A stretch of DNA of 64,000 nt, taken from positions 135,659,990 through 135,723,989 of the forward strand of contig CP136067.1 in assembly GCA_032622095.1 (NCBI GenBank). The letters run 5' to 3'. Under the pieces are notes generated by a model that did not search any database, was not told the DNA's origin, and saw nothing but the letters and a program-made list of their open reading frames with translations. The stretch comes from Siphonodentalium dalli (lineage: Eukaryota; Mollusca; Scaphopoda; Gadilida; Siphonodentaliidae). Shown piece by piece: positions 63,353 to 64,000 of the stretch. Positions within the stretch are counted from its first letter, which is position 1; each line of letters begins with the position of its first letter. The translations under genes were made by a program, and so were the position numbers.

Positions 63353-63842
63353 TTTGTTACATTTATATTTTTATATTTCATTGCCAATAAAATAATCAAA
63401 TCAAAATCCAAATTTATAAAGAATTAACATGATATATACAAAAAAGTATATAATCGCATATATGTATAACATTTTGTAAATCCATTATTAATTCGTTCGG
63501 ATGATTAAATCAATCAATATGGAATACATAGAAATCACACTACTATGCTACGTTTAACACCTATTTTCAACATGTCAAGAGATATGAGACCGACTTTTAA
63601 AAAATGATATTGGACCTGCGACTGAACTGATGAAAACCCGTTAATCAATATGATGTTAGTCCCAATGATGACTTTAGTTATTCATAATCATAATAATGAC
63701 TAAGACGAAACATAGCTCATAATGACCGGTGATATGTTAGTCATAACGACTAAGAAATTTTGATTGGGTTATTAGACTTGAATTGCATGTGTCAGTCAAA
63801 ATGACTATGATTGCAACATAATTAATGACTAACTTTTCTTAG
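63353..63842. other. Unassigned sequence before putative exon
   Basis: No gene. Degenerate ATGACTAA / TTAGTCAT motifs recur between 63630 and 63835 (about eight times in both orientations), a possible old short repeat. Confidence 0.35.
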
Positions 63843-63945
63843 TACTGGGAAGGTGAAAATGAAAATTGGTGGACATTTTTACAAACAATTCCAATACGCA
63901 ACCAGATGATATATCATATATCCAGACTTCGAGACCGAGTAGAAA
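63843..63945 (+). CDS. Putative exon of a downstream gene
   Basis: Acceptor AACTTTTCTTAG, donor AGTAAGT, both strong. Open in one frame: YWEGENENWWTFLQTIPIRN then QMIYHISRLRDRVE. Amino-acid composition looks protein-like (Trp, Arg-rich helix), but I do not recognise the family. It is 9.3 kb past the TRPM2-like stop, so it belongs to another transcription unit. Confidence 0.45.
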
Positions 63946-64000
63946 GTAAGTCACGCTATCAATCAATTCTCTAAAACACAGCCAGAGGCTGGTCTGTTGA

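Overview
This is eukaryotic DNA, AT-rich, with no bacterial operon signals. The only host gene I can build with confidence is the 3' two-thirds of a TRPM2-type cation channel on the + strand. It has 20 exons between 4940 and 54520, and all splice phases agree from one exon to the next. They encode about 927 residues: the end of the cytoplasmic MHR4 region, S1-S6, the TRP helix, a coiled coil, and a complete C-terminal NUDT9-homology (ADP-ribose-binding Nudix-like) domain with its stop codon. The 5' exons (start codon, MHR1-3) lie left of the window. A TRPM2 with a NUDT9-H domain, a tRNA-derived SINE with an (AATC)n tail, and repeats of the TTCGTGGGG type together suggest a marine lophotrochozoan, probably a mollusc. 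That assignment is inference.

Layout. 1-4900: degenerate repeats, and a hAT transposase relic split by a non-autonomous hAT element. 4940-16977: exons 1-9 (MHR4 to TRP helix), separated by hAT-, Tc1/mariner- and TTAA-type MITEs and a SINE. 16978-29230: a very large intron holding an 8 kb non-LTR retrotransposon (ORF1 with zinc knuckles and an SGNH-like domain; a Cys/His-rich ORF of unknown role; endonuclease/reverse transcriptase) and a 1.75 kb TIR element with a GATGGCTAGTAGGCC minisatellite. 29231-38571: exons 10-15 (coiled coil, linker, start of NUDT9-H). 38572-44892: an intron of tandem arrays. 44893-54520: exons 16-20 (NUDT9-H core). 54521-63842: 3' UTR with a poly(A) signal, then intergenic repeats. 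63843-63945: one plausible exon of the next gene.

Most striking observations. (a) The edges of two functionally important exons, the pore exon (14326-14506) and the Nudix-box exon (48788-48928), have been copied into tandem arrays that carry the splice sites with them. (b) The Nudix box itself has lost its catalytic pattern, although the S2-S3 Ca2+ ligands and the ADP-ribose domain fold are retained. (c) The introns are packed with foldback/palindromic MITEs: a TA-flanked family of about 17 full, half or fragmentary copies, and several TTAA-flanked families sharing a double-hairpin cassette. Many of these are nested, and several target sites can be read exactly. (d) The LINE carries an unexplained Cys/His-rich open frame with repeated C-F/D-D-G-S/T-L motifs.

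Limits: no searches or alignments were run. Family names come from motifs recognised by eye, and coordinates were counted by hand.
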